Below, one piece after another: positions 36,873 to 46,366 of a stretch of DNA of 64,000 bases; positions within the stretch are counted from its first letter, which is position 1; each line of letters begins with the position of its first letter. The stretch spans positions 1,736,001 to 1,800,000 of the forward strand of contig NZ_JASGJD010000001.1 in assembly GCF_047601505.1 (NCBI RefSeq), in the 5' to 3' direction. A program made the position numbers and the translations under genes. The notes below the pieces were generated by a model. That model saw only the letters and a program-made list of their open reading frames with translations. It was not told the origin of the DNA and ran no database searches. This stretch comes from Cloacibacterium sp047601505. GTDB lineage: Bacteria > Bacteroidota > Bacteroidia > Flavobacteriales > Weeksellaceae.

Positions 36873-39308
36873 ATGATAAAAAATTGGCTCAAAATAGCAT
36901 TCATCAATTATAAAAAAAGCTGGCTTTCTACAATTATTAATTTATTGGGATTGAGTTTAGGTTTGTGTATTTTTCTAATGGTTTTCATTCATTGGCAAGA
37001 CGAAAAATCTTATGAACAATGGATTCCGAATAAAGAAAATATTTATTTGGTGGAGAATTCTAACCCAATTTTTGGAACTATGGTAGTTTCTAGTTATCCC
37101 GAACTTTCGGTTTCAAAAGAAGAGTTTCCAGAGATTGAAGATTTTGTTATTGCAAACAGTTGGAAAGATGAACAAGTAATGTTATTGGCAGATGGCAAAA
37201 CTGCTTATGTAAATCCGTGTAGAGCTACGAGTAATTTTTTTGAGTTTTTTCCTTTCAAAATTATTTCAGGAAGTTATAAAAATGTTTTAAACGGAGTAGA
37301 AAAAATAGCAATTTCTGAAGAAACAGCCAAATTATTATTTGGTAAAGAATATAATAACAGCATAGGAAAAACCTTTCGTATTGATGGCTCTGAAAAGAAT
37401 TATGTTGTAACAATGGTTTATCAGTTGCCCAAAGAAAATACAATTTTTCGTCCAGGATTTGTGATGGTAAGTCCAAGTTTTATAGAAAATAAAGATGGCT
37501 TAAAACAATGGCTTAATTCTAGTTTTGTAGGTTATTTTAAATTAAAAAAAGGAACTGATATTCAGAATTTAGAGAAAAAAATTACAGATTTATATAACAA
37601 ACACGAGAAAATAGAAACCCTTGCTTGGGGAGAAAAGTATGACGAGAAAGATAAATCCAAAGTTTATCTTACACCTATCACAAAAATGAAATTAGAAGCC
37701 AAAAGCGAAGGTATAGACAAAGGAGACAAAAAATCTATTATGATTTTGCTGGGTCTTTCTGCTTTAATTTTGCTTTTATCAGGAATTAATTTAATTAATT
37801 TGAAAACAGCACAAGCTTCTCAACGTGCCAAAGAAGTGGGCGTAAGAAAAGCGATTGGAAGTTCAAAATCTAAAATAATTGCTCAGTTTTTATTAGAAAA
37901 TTTAATTATTTGTGTTGCGGCTTATATTATTGCATTTGCTTCCATAGAATTGTTGTTGCCTTCTTATAACAAATTTTTAGGAAAACAAATTCAACTCAAT
38001 GATTATCGAATTTTTATCTATTCCGGAGTTTTATTGTTGGTTTTTGCATTGGTATCGGGATTCATTCCAGCGATGTATTTGTCTAATTTTAAACCAATTA
38101 ATACTTTGAAAGGGAATTTTGCAAGAAGTAAAAGTGGCGTTTGGCTCAGAAATACTATTTTGAGTTTACAATTAATTATTTCTTCGTTTTTCATTATTTG
38201 TTCTTTAATTATTCATACTCAGGTAAAATATATGATGAATAAAGATTTGGGTTTCAAAGGAGACCAAGTTATTCATATTCATTTCAAAAAAACAGATTGG
38301 AGGGATCATTATAATTCAAAAAAATATTTAAGACTCAAAAACGAAGTTTCAAAAATTGCTGGCGTAAAAGACATTACAGGTTCTGTTTTTCAAATTGGCG
38401 TGGGAATGTTCAATACTTCTTCGGTAAGAAAAGCTGAGGATACAGCAAAAATTCTGAATAATGTTGGCGTTGGAGGTATAGAATACAACTATTTTAAATT
38501 CTACAAAATGAAATTTGTTTCGGGGCGAGATATAGATTTACGTTTGGCTTCTGATACCATTTCTGGAGCTATTGCTAACGAAGCGTTTATCAGGAAAATG
38601 GGTTGGAATAAAAGCGATGCTCTTGGAAAAGAAGTTCTTCCGGGTTGGGAAGACAAGAAAAAATACAAAATTATTGGCGTTCTCAAAGATTTTTATATTA
38701 GTGGTGTTGATAAACCTGTAGAACCAATGATGTATTTCAATTATGATAGAAATTGGTCTAAAGATAATATGACAAATCTGCAAATAAAACTTTCTGGCGA
38801 CGATATTGATGGAACTTTAGAACGAATTAAACAATTTTGGCTCACCAAAGCAGAACCTGGCTATCCTTTTGAATATGAATTTGTGGATAAACAATTTGCC
38901 AAAACTTTTGAGAAATTCCAAAAGCAACAAACACTTTTTACCATTTTAAATATCGTGGTTTTGTTGGTAGCATTGCTTGGTTTATTCGCCTTGTCTTCTC
39001 TTTTAATTGAACAAAAATTGAAAGATGTAGCCATCAAAAAAACGTTGGGAGCAGACGAAAGAACAATTGTTTGGGATTTAACCAAAAGATTTTTAATTAT
39101 TGCCTCAATTGCTGTAATCATCAGTATTCCATTTGGTTACTATGCCATGAACGAGTGGTTGAAAGATTTCGCTTACAGAATCGAAATGCCAATTTGGCCA
39201 TACATTTTGAGTTTTGCAATGCTGTTGCTGTTAACATTTGCTGTGGTAAGCATCAAAGCATACAGAGCTACAAAAGTGAATCTTGTGAAATATTTGAAAT
39301 ACGAATAA
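36873..39308 (+). CDS. FtsX/MacB-type ABC permease (second of two)
   Basis: 811 residues with the same order of domains as the preceding permease: helix, periplasmic domain, three helices (ending IPAMYLSNFKPINTLKG), then again helix, periplasmic domain and three helices with EQKLKDVAIKKTLGAD. The last 30 residues (LLLLTFAVVSIKAYRATKVN...) are identical or almost so to the first permease, while the periplasmic domains differ much more. That pattern suggests a duplication with divergent cargo-facing domains. Both probably use the single ATPase upstream, forming a heterodimeric exporter. Confidence 0.92.
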   Translation: MIKNWLKIAFINYKKSWLSTIINLLGLSLGLCIFLMVFIHWQDEKSYEQWIPNKENIYLVENSNPIFGTMVVSSYPELSVSKEEFPEIEDFVIANSWKDEQVMLLADGKTAYVNPCRATSNFFEFFPFKIISGSYKNVLNGVEKIAISEETAKLLFGKEYNNSIGKTFRIDGSEKNYVVTMVYQLPKENTIFRPGFVMVSPSFIENKDGLKQWLNSSFVGYFKLKKGTDIQNLEKKITDLYNKHEKIETLAWGEKYDEKDKSKVYLTPITKMKLEAKSEGIDKGDKKSIMILLGLSALILLLSGINLINLKTAQASQRAKEVGVRKAIGSSKSKIIAQFLLENLIICVAAYIIAFASIELLLPSYNKFLGKQIQLNDYRIFIYSGVLLLVFALVSGFIPAMYLSNFKPINTLKGNFARSKSGVWLRNTILSLQLIISSFFIICSLIIHTQVKYMMNKDLGFKGDQVIHIHFKKTDWRDHYNSKKYLRLKNEVSKIAGVKDITGSVFQIGVGMFNTSSVRKAEDTAKILNNVGVGGIEYNYFKFYKMKFVSGRDIDLRLASDTISGAIANEAFIRKMGWNKSDALGKEVLPGWEDKKKYKIIGVLKDFYISGVDKPVEPMMYFNYDRNWSKDNMTNLQIKLSGDDIDGTLERIKQFWLTKAEPGYPFEYEFVDKQFAKTFEKFQKQQTLFTILNIVVLLVALLGLFALSSLLIEQKLKDVAIKKTLGADERTIVWDLTKRFLIIASIAVIISIPFGYYAMNEWLKDFAYRIEMPIWPYILSFAMLLLLTFAVVSIKAYRATKVNLVKYLKYE

Positions 39309-39400
39309 GTTGGAAGATGGAAGACGGAAGTCCGAAGTTGCAAACTACTTATATTTTAATTTTTAATCATCCGACTTCCAGCTTCGGACATCGGACAAAA
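39307..39400. repeat. intergenic stem-loop, copy 3 of 3 in the efflux operon
   Basis: GTCCGAAG (39330-39337) pairs with CTTCGGAC (39382-39389). It fills the gap between the second permease stop and the TolC start. Confidence 0.85.
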
Positions 39401-39409
39401 TAAACAACA

Positions 39410-40702
39410 ATGAAAAAACTCTTCTTCATATTGCTGATTAATTTTTTGCCGGCTCAGCAAAAATGGAACTTGCAACAATGTCTGGATTATGCCATGAAAA
39501 ACAGTCCGGATGTGCAACAAAGCATTATTAATGTCAATAAAAACCAAAGACAAATCAACGCAGCTAAAGGAAATTTGCTTCCTGCGGCAAGTATCGGGAT
39601 GAATCATAATTACAGTTTTGGAAACGGAATTAATACGCAGAACAACCAAAGAGAAGCGATTAATACGCAAACGGACAATTTCTATGCGTTGGCAAGTACA
39701 GAATTATTCAACTGGAAAAATTATCTCAATATTTCTCTTTCAAAAATAAATAAAGAAAGTTCAGAATACCGATTGAAAACCGTTCAAAACGATGTTAAAC
39801 TCAGCATTATTGGTTTGTTTTTTCAATATATGAAAGACAAATCCTGGTTTGAAGTGCTGGAACCTCAAATTTCTGGTATGAAAGAACAAATTGCCAGAAC
39901 CGAAAAAGAAGTAGAAATTGGGAATCGTGCAAAAAGTGATGTTTACGACATAAAAGCCAACTTTGGAACCATACAAGAACAGTGGATTTCGGCGCAAAAC
40001 CAAATGAATATTTCTAAAATTAATCTTTTGGCAGCACTCAATATTAATAAAGACAGCATCGATTTTGTTTCGGATGAAAATTCAGAAATAACGCCAAATT
40101 TTATCAATTCAAAAGAAATGATTGACAATTTGGTTCAAAAAAATCCAATTTTTATTGAAAATCAAAAAGAATTGGAAGCTGCAAAAATGAAGATTAAAGC
40201 TGCAAAATCAGATTATTTGTCTACCATTTCGGCACAATATCAATGGTCTTCTTTTTTTAACAAAAATCTGAAAGAAGATTTAACAACTAATTTTTCAACA
40301 CAATTTAATCAAAACAAAAATTCTCAGGTTTCTATAGGGCTGAATGTTCCTTTATTTCAAAAGTTTCAGGTGAAAAATGCTGTAGAAACTGCAAAATTAG
40401 ATCAACAATACATAGTTTTTGAAAACCAAAAGAAACTTAATGATTTGTACAAAACCCTCAATGTAATCGCAGAACAATATGACAATGCCATTGAAAAAAA
40501 TAAAATTTTACAACAAAATTTCGAAAATCAAAAGTTATCTTTCGAGCGTTCTGAAGAAAAATATAAAGAAGGATTGATGGATGCTTATACATTTTTTGTG
40601 GTAAGAAACAGTTGGCTTCAGGCAAATTACAACCTCAATTCCAGCAAGTTCGATGTGATGCAACAACAAGCATTGATTAACGTTTTCGAAAATAATAACT
40701 AA
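39410..40702 (+). CDS. TolC-family outer-membrane efflux protein
   Basis: 430 residues; the short signal peptide ends LPAQQ. The WNLQQCLDYAMKNSPDVQQS opening is the TolC first helix. Two OEP repeats follow, with long Gln/Asn/Lys-rich coiled-coil helices (about 120-200 and 330-420) and GLMDAYTFFVVRNSWLQA in the second. It closes the efflux operon as the outer-membrane duct; with the adaptor, ATPase and permeases it makes a complete MacAB-TolC-like exporter. Confidence 0.92.
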   Translation: MKKLFFILLINFLPAQQKWNLQQCLDYAMKNSPDVQQSIINVNKNQRQINAAKGNLLPAASIGMNHNYSFGNGINTQNNQREAINTQTDNFYALASTELFNWKNYLNISLSKINKESSEYRLKTVQNDVKLSIIGLFFQYMKDKSWFEVLEPQISGMKEQIARTEKEVEIGNRAKSDVYDIKANFGTIQEQWISAQNQMNISKINLLAALNINKDSIDFVSDENSEITPNFINSKEMIDNLVQKNPIFIENQKELEAAKMKIKAAKSDYLSTISAQYQWSSFFNKNLKEDLTTNFSTQFNQNKNSQVSIGLNVPLFQKFQVKNAVETAKLDQQYIVFENQKKLNDLYKTLNVIAEQYDNAIEKNKILQQNFENQKLSFERSEEKYKEGLMDAYTFFVVRNSWLQANYNLNSSKFDVMQQQALINVFENNN

Positions 40703-40737
40703 AAGAATGACCTCTAGTTCATTATATAAAAAATTAA

Positions 40738-40876
40738 ACGCTAAGACGCAAATGATTTTTTTTCAAATGATTACGTTTTTAAGACGCAAAGTTTTAACTC
40801 TGTTAAAATTGAAAATCATTGATTTTCTTGCGCCTTAAAAACAGTTTCAATAAAAATTTTAATTGCGCCTTTGCGT
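40738..40876. repeat. nested ACGCAAAG-word stem-loop
   Basis: GTTTTTAAGACGCAA (40775-40789) is complementary at 14 of 15 positions to 40828-40842, and ACGCTAAGACGCAA (40738-40751) at 12 of 14 to 40863-40876. The two pairings nest into one long hairpin. It occupies most of the 358-base gap between the TolC and topB genes; the rest is AT-rich and holds no gene I can see. Confidence 0.75.
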
Positions 40877-41060
40877 ATTTTACTTTTAATGAATAATCTC
40901 AATGAATTTTGATAATGCTTTACGGGTAGAATACTATTTTTTCACATCAACTAAATTTAATTTTACTGTTCTAATTTTTAGAGCAGTTTTTTATTTTGTA
41001 CATTTATGTTTCAAAAGTTTATAAAAAATTGCAAATTTGCACCCCATTTAGAATTTGAAA

Positions 41061-43175
41061 ATGAAACTTTGTATTGCAGAAAAACCAAGTGTAGCGCGAG
41101 ATATTGCCAAAGTTTTAGGAGCTACAACTCCTAAAAGCGGTTATATGGAAGGAAACGGTTATTGTGTAACGTGGACTTTCGGGCATCTTTGTACCTTGAA
41201 AGAACCTCACGATTACGCCCCAGAATACAAAGCTTGGAATCTTTTTTTGTTGCCAATTATTCCTAAAAATTTTGGAATTAAACTCATCAATAATAATGGC
41301 GTTGAAAAACAATTTAAAGTTATAGAAACTTTGGTGAAAGACTGTGATGAGGTAATAAATTGCGGTGATGCTGGGCAAGAAGGAGAACTTATTCAGCGTT
41401 GGGTTTTGCAAAAAGCAAAATGCAATAAACCGATGAAACGACTTTGGATTTCGTCTCTTACAGAAGATTCTATAAAAGAAGGTTTTGAAAATTTAAAACC
41501 TGCCGAAGATTACAAAAATCTCTATTTAGCGGGTAATGCCAGAGCTATTGGAGATTGGCTTTTAGGAATTAATGCCACCCGACTTTTCACCAAAAAATTT
41601 GGACAAAATAAAGCAGTTTTGTCTATCGGTAGAGTGCAAACTCCTACTTTGGCAATGTTGGTGAAGCGTCAGAAGGAAATTGATGCCTTTGTGCAAGAAG
41701 ATTATTGGGAGCTGAAAACAAAATACAGAGAAGTAGTTTTTAATGCGACAATAGACAGATTAAAATCTCTAGACCGTGCCGAAAAAGGTTTGGATTATCT
41801 CAAGCAAAATCTTTTCGAGATTATTTCTTTCGAAATTAAAGAAGGAAAGGAAAAAAATCCTAGATTATTTGATTTGACAGGACTTCAGGTAGAAGCCAAC
41901 AAAAGATATGGTTTTTCGGCAGAAAATACACTTAATTATATTCAAAGTCTTTACGAAAAAAAGCACACTACTTATCCTAGAGTAGATACTACTTACCTTT
42001 CGGAAAATTTATATCCTAAAATTTCGGGAATTCTTAGAAGTATGAATTTTTATTCAGAATTAATTGCTCCGCTTTTGGAAGCGCCAATTCCTAAGAACAA
42101 GGCCGTTTTTGATGATTCTAAAGTTACAGACCATCATGCGATAATTCCTACAGAAATTTCGCCTTCTAGCAATTTAAGCAGAGAAGAAAAACTGATTTAT
42201 GATTTGGTGGCAAAGCGTTTTATTGCTGTTTTTTATCCAGAATGTAAAATTTCTAATACTTTGGTTGAAGGACAAGTAGGAACAATCAATTTCAAAGCTT
42301 CGGGGAAACAAATTTTAGAACCTGGTTGGCGAGCTGTTTATGCTAAAGACCAAAAAGATAATTCGGAAAAAGACGAAAAAGACGAAGAACAGCTGATTCC
42401 AGAATTTACAGTTGGCGAAAAAGGCGAACACGAACCTTTTATTCATCAAGGAAGAACTTCTCCGCCAAAACCATACACCGAAGCAACTCTTTTGCGTGCA
42501 ATGGAAACCGCAGGAAGGCAAGTGGAAGACGAAGAACTGAGAGAACTTTTGAAAAATAACGGTATTGGAAGACCTTCTACCAGAGCTAATATTATTGAAA
42601 CGCTTTTCAAAAGAAAATATATCGAAAAAAAGAGGAAAAACCTAATTGCTACACAAACAGGAATTGATTTAATTGATACTATTGAAGACGAATTACTGAA
42701 AAGTGCAGAGCTAACAGGTGAATGGGAACAGAAACTCAGAAAAATTGAAAAAGGAGAGTACGAAGCTCAGGATTTTAAAGATGAATTGATTGAAATGGTC
42801 TCTCAACTTACCAAAAAAGTTATTGATAGCAAAGGAAAAGCGATAGCTTGGCAAGAAGAAAAACCTAAGAAAAAAGAAACGAAAGAAAAAAAAGAAACCA
42901 AAAAATCTGAATTTAATTGGGAAGAAACGATTTGCCCTAAATGTAAAACCAATCATTTGATGAAAGGAAAAACAGCAATTGGTTGTAAAGAATTCAAAGA
43001 ATGTGGTTTTAAAATTCCTTTTCAGATTTTTGGAAAAAAACTTTCAGAAAAACAAATTCAAGACTTAATTGTGAAAGGGAAAACTTCTAAACTGAAAGGT
43101 TTTACAGAACATCCAGTGAAAATAGAGGACGGAGTTCTGGTTTTAAAAGAAGATTATAGTATTGAATTAAAATGA
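41061..43175 (+). CDS. topB: DNA topoisomerase III (type IA)
   Basis: 704 residues from the ATG at 41061; a TTG two codons upstream is not a likely start. The N-terminal Toprim domain carries LCIAEKPSVARDIAKVLG and CGDAGQEGELIQRW. The strand-cleaving tyrosine is Y305 in TTYPRVDTTYLSE. Other conserved boxes include SIGRVQTPTLAML and NGIGRPSTRANII. A Lys/Glu-rich linker (about 595-620) leads to one C-terminal zinc-ribbon-like segment (CPKCKTNHLM...C...C). It relaxes negatively supercoiled DNA and decatenates. This may be a chromosomal housekeeping copy or a mobile-element-type copy; no conjugation genes are nearby. Confidence 0.93.
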   Translation: MKLCIAEKPSVARDIAKVLGATTPKSGYMEGNGYCVTWTFGHLCTLKEPHDYAPEYKAWNLFLLPIIPKNFGIKLINNNGVEKQFKVIETLVKDCDEVINCGDAGQEGELIQRWVLQKAKCNKPMKRLWISSLTEDSIKEGFENLKPAEDYKNLYLAGNARAIGDWLLGINATRLFTKKFGQNKAVLSIGRVQTPTLAMLVKRQKEIDAFVQEDYWELKTKYREVVFNATIDRLKSLDRAEKGLDYLKQNLFEIISFEIKEGKEKNPRLFDLTGLQVEANKRYGFSAENTLNYIQSLYEKKHTTYPRVDTTYLSENLYPKISGILRSMNFYSELIAPLLEAPIPKNKAVFDDSKVTDHHAIIPTEISPSSNLSREEKLIYDLVAKRFIAVFYPECKISNTLVEGQVGTINFKASGKQILEPGWRAVYAKDQKDNSEKDEKDEEQLIPEFTVGEKGEHEPFIHQGRTSPPKPYTEATLLRAMETAGRQVEDEELRELLKNNGIGRPSTRANIIETLFKRKYIEKKRKNLIATQTGIDLIDTIEDELLKSAELTGEWEQKLRKIEKGEYEAQDFKDELIEMVSQLTKKVIDSKGKAIAWQEEKPKKKETKEKKETKKSEFNWEETICPKCKTNHLMKGKTAIGCKEFKECGFKIPFQIFGKKLSEKQIQDLIVKGKTSKLKGFTEHPVKIEDGVLVLKEDYSIELK

Positions 43176-43178
43176 TTT

Positions 43179-43212
43179 AAGTCCTTTTCTTCTAAATATT
43201 AGGACTTTTTTT
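43179..43212 (+). terminator. topB terminator
   Basis: AAGTCCT (43179-43185) pairs with AGGACTT (43201-43207), with a T-run to about 43212. Confidence 0.75.
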
Positions 43213-43253
43213 AAATATTACGATTAAAATCTCAAAGTGAGACAATAAATTTG

Positions 43254-43261
43254 TATATTTG
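43254..43261 (+). promoter_or_regulatory. -7 element of the beta-glucosidase gene
   Basis: TATATTTG, the consensus Bacteroidetes -7 box, 27 bases before the ATG; no clear -33 TTTG at the right distance. Confidence 0.55.
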
Positions 43262-43287
43262 CTTGAAATAAAAAATTACATCCAACA

Positions 43288-45543
43288 ATGTATCGCAAAA
43301 TAATTTACCTAACAATGTTTGCTTTTTCTATGATGACAAATGCTCAGCAAACAAAACCGATTTATCTAGATGATTCAAAACCTATAGAGCAACGTGTAGA
43401 AGATGCACTGTCTAAGCTTACTTTAGACGAAAAAATTGCAATGATTCACGCGCAGTCTAAATTTAGTTCGCCAGGTGTTCCAAGATTGGGAATTCCAGAA
43501 TTTTGGACTACAGATGGACCTCACGGAGTTCGCCCAGAAGTGAAATGGGACGAATGGGATCAAGCTGGTTGGACTAACGATTCCATTATTGCTTATCCCG
43601 CTCTTACAGCACTTTCTGCAACGTGGAACAGAAATTTATCAAAAGCTTACGGTGTTTCTTTAGGTGAAGAAGCTCGATACAGAAGAAAAGATATTTTGCT
43701 AGGGCCTGGTGTTAATATTTACAGAACACCACTTAATGGTAGAAATTTCGAATATATGGGAGAAGACCCTTTTTTAACTTCTCAAATGGTAGTTCCTTAC
43801 ATCAAAGGTTTGCAATCTAACGGTGTAGCCGCTTGTGTAAAGCATTATGCATTAAATAATCAAGAAACTTATAGACATACAAGTAATGTTATTGTAGATG
43901 ATAGAGCTTTGTACGAAATTTATCTTCCTCCTTTTAAAGCTGCTGTACAAGATGGTGATAGCTGGACGATAATGGGAGCTTATGATTTGTATAAAGGACA
44001 GTATGCAACTCATAATCAATACTTAATTAATGATATTTTAAAAGGAGAATGGGGGTATAAAGGTGTTGTAGTTTCAGATTGGGGAGCAACATCAGATACC
44101 AAACAAGCTATTTATAACGGTTTAGATTTAGAATTTGGAACTTGGACTGATGGCTTAGCAGCAGGAACTAAGAATGCTTATGACAATTATTATCTTGCAA
44201 ATCCTTATAAAGAGTTAATTCTTTCTGGCAAAGTAGGAACTAAAGAGTTAGATGATAAAGTAAGAAGATTATTGAGATTAGCTTTCCATACAACGCTTAA
44301 TAAAAACAGACCTTTAGGTTCTGTAGCTTCTTCGGAGCATATAGATGCCGCAAGAAAAATAGGAGAGGAAGGAATTGTTTTATTGCAAAATCAAAATTCC
44401 ACTTTGCCAATTAATTTAGCTAAAACTAAAAAAATTGCTGTAATTGGTGAAAATGCTATTAAAATGATGACTGTAGGAGGAGGAAGTTCTTCTCTTAAAG
44501 TAAAATACGAAACTTTACCTTTAGACGGAATTAAAAAACGTTTTGGAAAAGATGCAGAAATTGTTTATGCAAGAGGTTATGTAGGTGATCCAGGAGGTGA
44601 ATATAACGGTGTAGTTACTGGACAAAATTTAAAAGATAATCGTTCTGAAAAAGAATTAATAGACGAAGCTGTAAATGTAGCAAAATCTGCAGATTTTGTA
44701 GTTTTTGTAGGAGGTCTTAACAAAAGTGAATTTCAAGATAGTGAAGGTGCAGACAGAAAGAGTCTTTCTTTACCGTACAATCAAGATTTATTAATCTCTT
44801 CTTTGGCTAGAGCAAACAAAAATTTAGCTGTTGTCTTAATCACTGGAAACGCCGTTTCTATGCCTTGGGTAAAAGAAGTTCCTTCTGTTCTTCAAACATG
44901 GTATTTGGGTTCCGAAGCAGGTAATGCATTGGCTTCAGTTTTGGCAGGTGATGCAAATCCTTCTGGTAAATTACCATTTTCTTTCCCTGTAAAATTAGAA
45001 GATAATGGCGCTCATAAATTAGGAGAATTCCCGGGTAATAAAGAAGAAATTGCTGCTGGAAAAGGAAAAGACAAAAATAATCCTATAAATATTAAATACA
45101 ACGAAGGTATTTTTGTAGGATACAGATGGTTCGATACAAAAAATATTAAACCTTTATTTAGCTTTGGGCACGGTTTAAGTTATACAACTTTTGAAATCGG
45201 AAAAGTAAAAGCAGATAAAACTAAAATTTCTGCTGACGATAAAATTACTTTTACAGTTTCTGTTAAAAATACAGGCAGTAGAGAAGGTTCAGAAGTGGTT
45301 CAATTATACATTAGTGATTTAAAATCTTCTTTACCAAGACCAACTAAAGAATTAAAAGGTTTCGAAAAAGTAAGTCTAAAACCTGGCGAAACAAAAGAAG
45401 TAAGTCTTACAATAGACAAAGCTGCATTAAGTTTCTTCGACCCTGTAAAACATGAATGGGTTGCAGAACCAGGAGATTTTGAAGCTTTAATAGGAAATTC
45501 TTCTTCTAATATTAAATCTAAAATCAAATTTTCTCTTCAATAA
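43288..45543 (+). CDS. bglX: glycoside hydrolase family 3 beta-glucosidase
   Basis: 751 residues; the signal peptide ends MTNAQQ. The GH3 N-terminal barrel carries the catalytic nucleophile D264 in VVSDWGA, plus KHYALNNQE and GPHGVRPE. The GH3 C-terminal domain follows (about 365-610, LPINLAKTKKIAVIGENA). The last 90 residues are a fibronectin-III-like domain (SVKNTGSREGSEVVQLYI). It should release glucose from beta-linked oligosaccharides in the periplasm. It stands alone, without a SusCD pair. Its 3' terminator coincides with the left end of an insertion-sequence remnant. Confidence 0.93.
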   Translation: MYRKIIYLTMFAFSMMTNAQQTKPIYLDDSKPIEQRVEDALSKLTLDEKIAMIHAQSKFSSPGVPRLGIPEFWTTDGPHGVRPEVKWDEWDQAGWTNDSIIAYPALTALSATWNRNLSKAYGVSLGEEARYRRKDILLGPGVNIYRTPLNGRNFEYMGEDPFLTSQMVVPYIKGLQSNGVAACVKHYALNNQETYRHTSNVIVDDRALYEIYLPPFKAAVQDGDSWTIMGAYDLYKGQYATHNQYLINDILKGEWGYKGVVVSDWGATSDTKQAIYNGLDLEFGTWTDGLAAGTKNAYDNYYLANPYKELILSGKVGTKELDDKVRRLLRLAFHTTLNKNRPLGSVASSEHIDAARKIGEEGIVLLQNQNSTLPINLAKTKKIAVIGENAIKMMTVGGGSSSLKVKYETLPLDGIKKRFGKDAEIVYARGYVGDPGGEYNGVVTGQNLKDNRSEKELIDEAVNVAKSADFVVFVGGLNKSEFQDSEGADRKSLSLPYNQDLLISSLARANKNLAVVLITGNAVSMPWVKEVPSVLQTWYLGSEAGNALASVLAGDANPSGKLPFSFPVKLEDNGAHKLGEFPGNKEEIAAGKGKDKNNPINIKYNEGIFVGYRWFDTKNIKPLFSFGHGLSYTTFEIGKVKADKTKISADDKITFTVSVKNTGSREGSEVVQLYISDLKSSLPRPTKELKGFEKVSLKPGETKEVSLTIDKAALSFFDPVKHEWVAEPGDFEALIGNSSSNIKSKIKFSLQ

Positions 45544-45578
45544 AATCAATTAATTTGATACATTTTTTCATACACAAG

Positions 45579-45606
45579 GCTGTCTCAAAATAGAGACAGC
45601 TTTTTT
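45579..45606 (+). terminator. terminator embedded in the IS left end
   Basis: GCTGTCTC (45579-45586) pairs with GAGACAGC (45593-45600), followed by six Ts. It overlaps the left inverted repeat and stops transcripts of the beta-glucosidase gene. Confidence 0.8.
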
Positions 45607-45664
45607 AATTTTAAAAAGGAAAGTCTGAGCTTTCTTAATAGTAGCAAATTTTGTAATTTGCTGT

Positions 45665-46216
45665 GTGTTAACTAAGTCAAAAGGAGTCTTCAAAGATTAT
45701 AATCCCAAACAAAATCTGCTTTTTCCTCCGAATTTGTCGGAGTTGATTGATGAAAAGTATCCAGTGAAAATAGTTTCAAGCATTATTGATGGCTTGGATA
45801 TTAAAAATTTAATCAAAAGCTACAAACCAGGCGGAACATCTTGTTATCACCCGAAAATGCTTTTGAAAGTTTTGATTTAGGGCTATTTGAATAATATTTA
45901 TTCAAGTAGAAAATTGGAACAAGCATTGAAAGAAAATAAACCTTTATGTAAAATACAATTACTTCAGAAAAGATCAAAAATTGGGACAAATAACCACTTC
46001 ACAAAACAATCCCAGACTGGCAAAAATAAGAGAAAGAGGTTCTTAATACCAGGAAAGGCATTCAACTTTGAAAACAGCGATGTTATGATTTTGAACCTGT
46101 GTTTGCTGAGCTCAAACACAACAAAAATTTTAAACGATTCATGCTTTGAGGAAAAACCAAAAATCGAGGTAGAAATTGGCATTTTTGCCATTGCTCACAA
46201 TCTTAAAAAAATGTAA
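45665..46216 (+). pseudogene. IS1182-family transposase remnant
   Basis: Two recognisable pieces remain. The front (45665-45880) encodes the N-terminal transposase domain (FKDYNPKQNLLFPPNLSELIDEKYPV, SYKPGGTSCYHPKMLLKVL). It is broken by a TAG stop and then continues as GYLNNIYSSRKLEQALKEN. After an internal deletion the back encodes DFEPVFAELKHNKNFKRFML in one frame, and after a one-base shift GKPKIEVEIGIFAIAHNLKKM, the typical IS1182 C terminus. Stop codon, deletion and frameshift make it non-functional. No ATG-initiated full reading exists. Confidence 0.85.
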
Positions 46217-46366
46217 AAAGTAGCCTGAAAAACACTACTTTTATCGGCTTTTACAACTATATTCTTCAAGTTTTTTGAAAAAATACATCATTTCAAAAAA
46301 AACTAAAAAAGTATTTTTTCAACTTAGCACGAAAAAAGACTATCCTTTTGAGACAGCCTCTTTTTT

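Larger units (their letters stand above)
45578..46358. mobile_element. decayed IS1182-like insertion sequence
   Basis: The ends are perfect 13-bp inverted repeats GGCTGTCTCAAAA (45578-45590) and its complement (46346-46358). The 781-bp length is about half of an intact IS1182-type element, so an internal deletion is likely. No target duplication is obvious. It lies between the beta-glucosidase and trpA genes. Confidence 0.8.
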
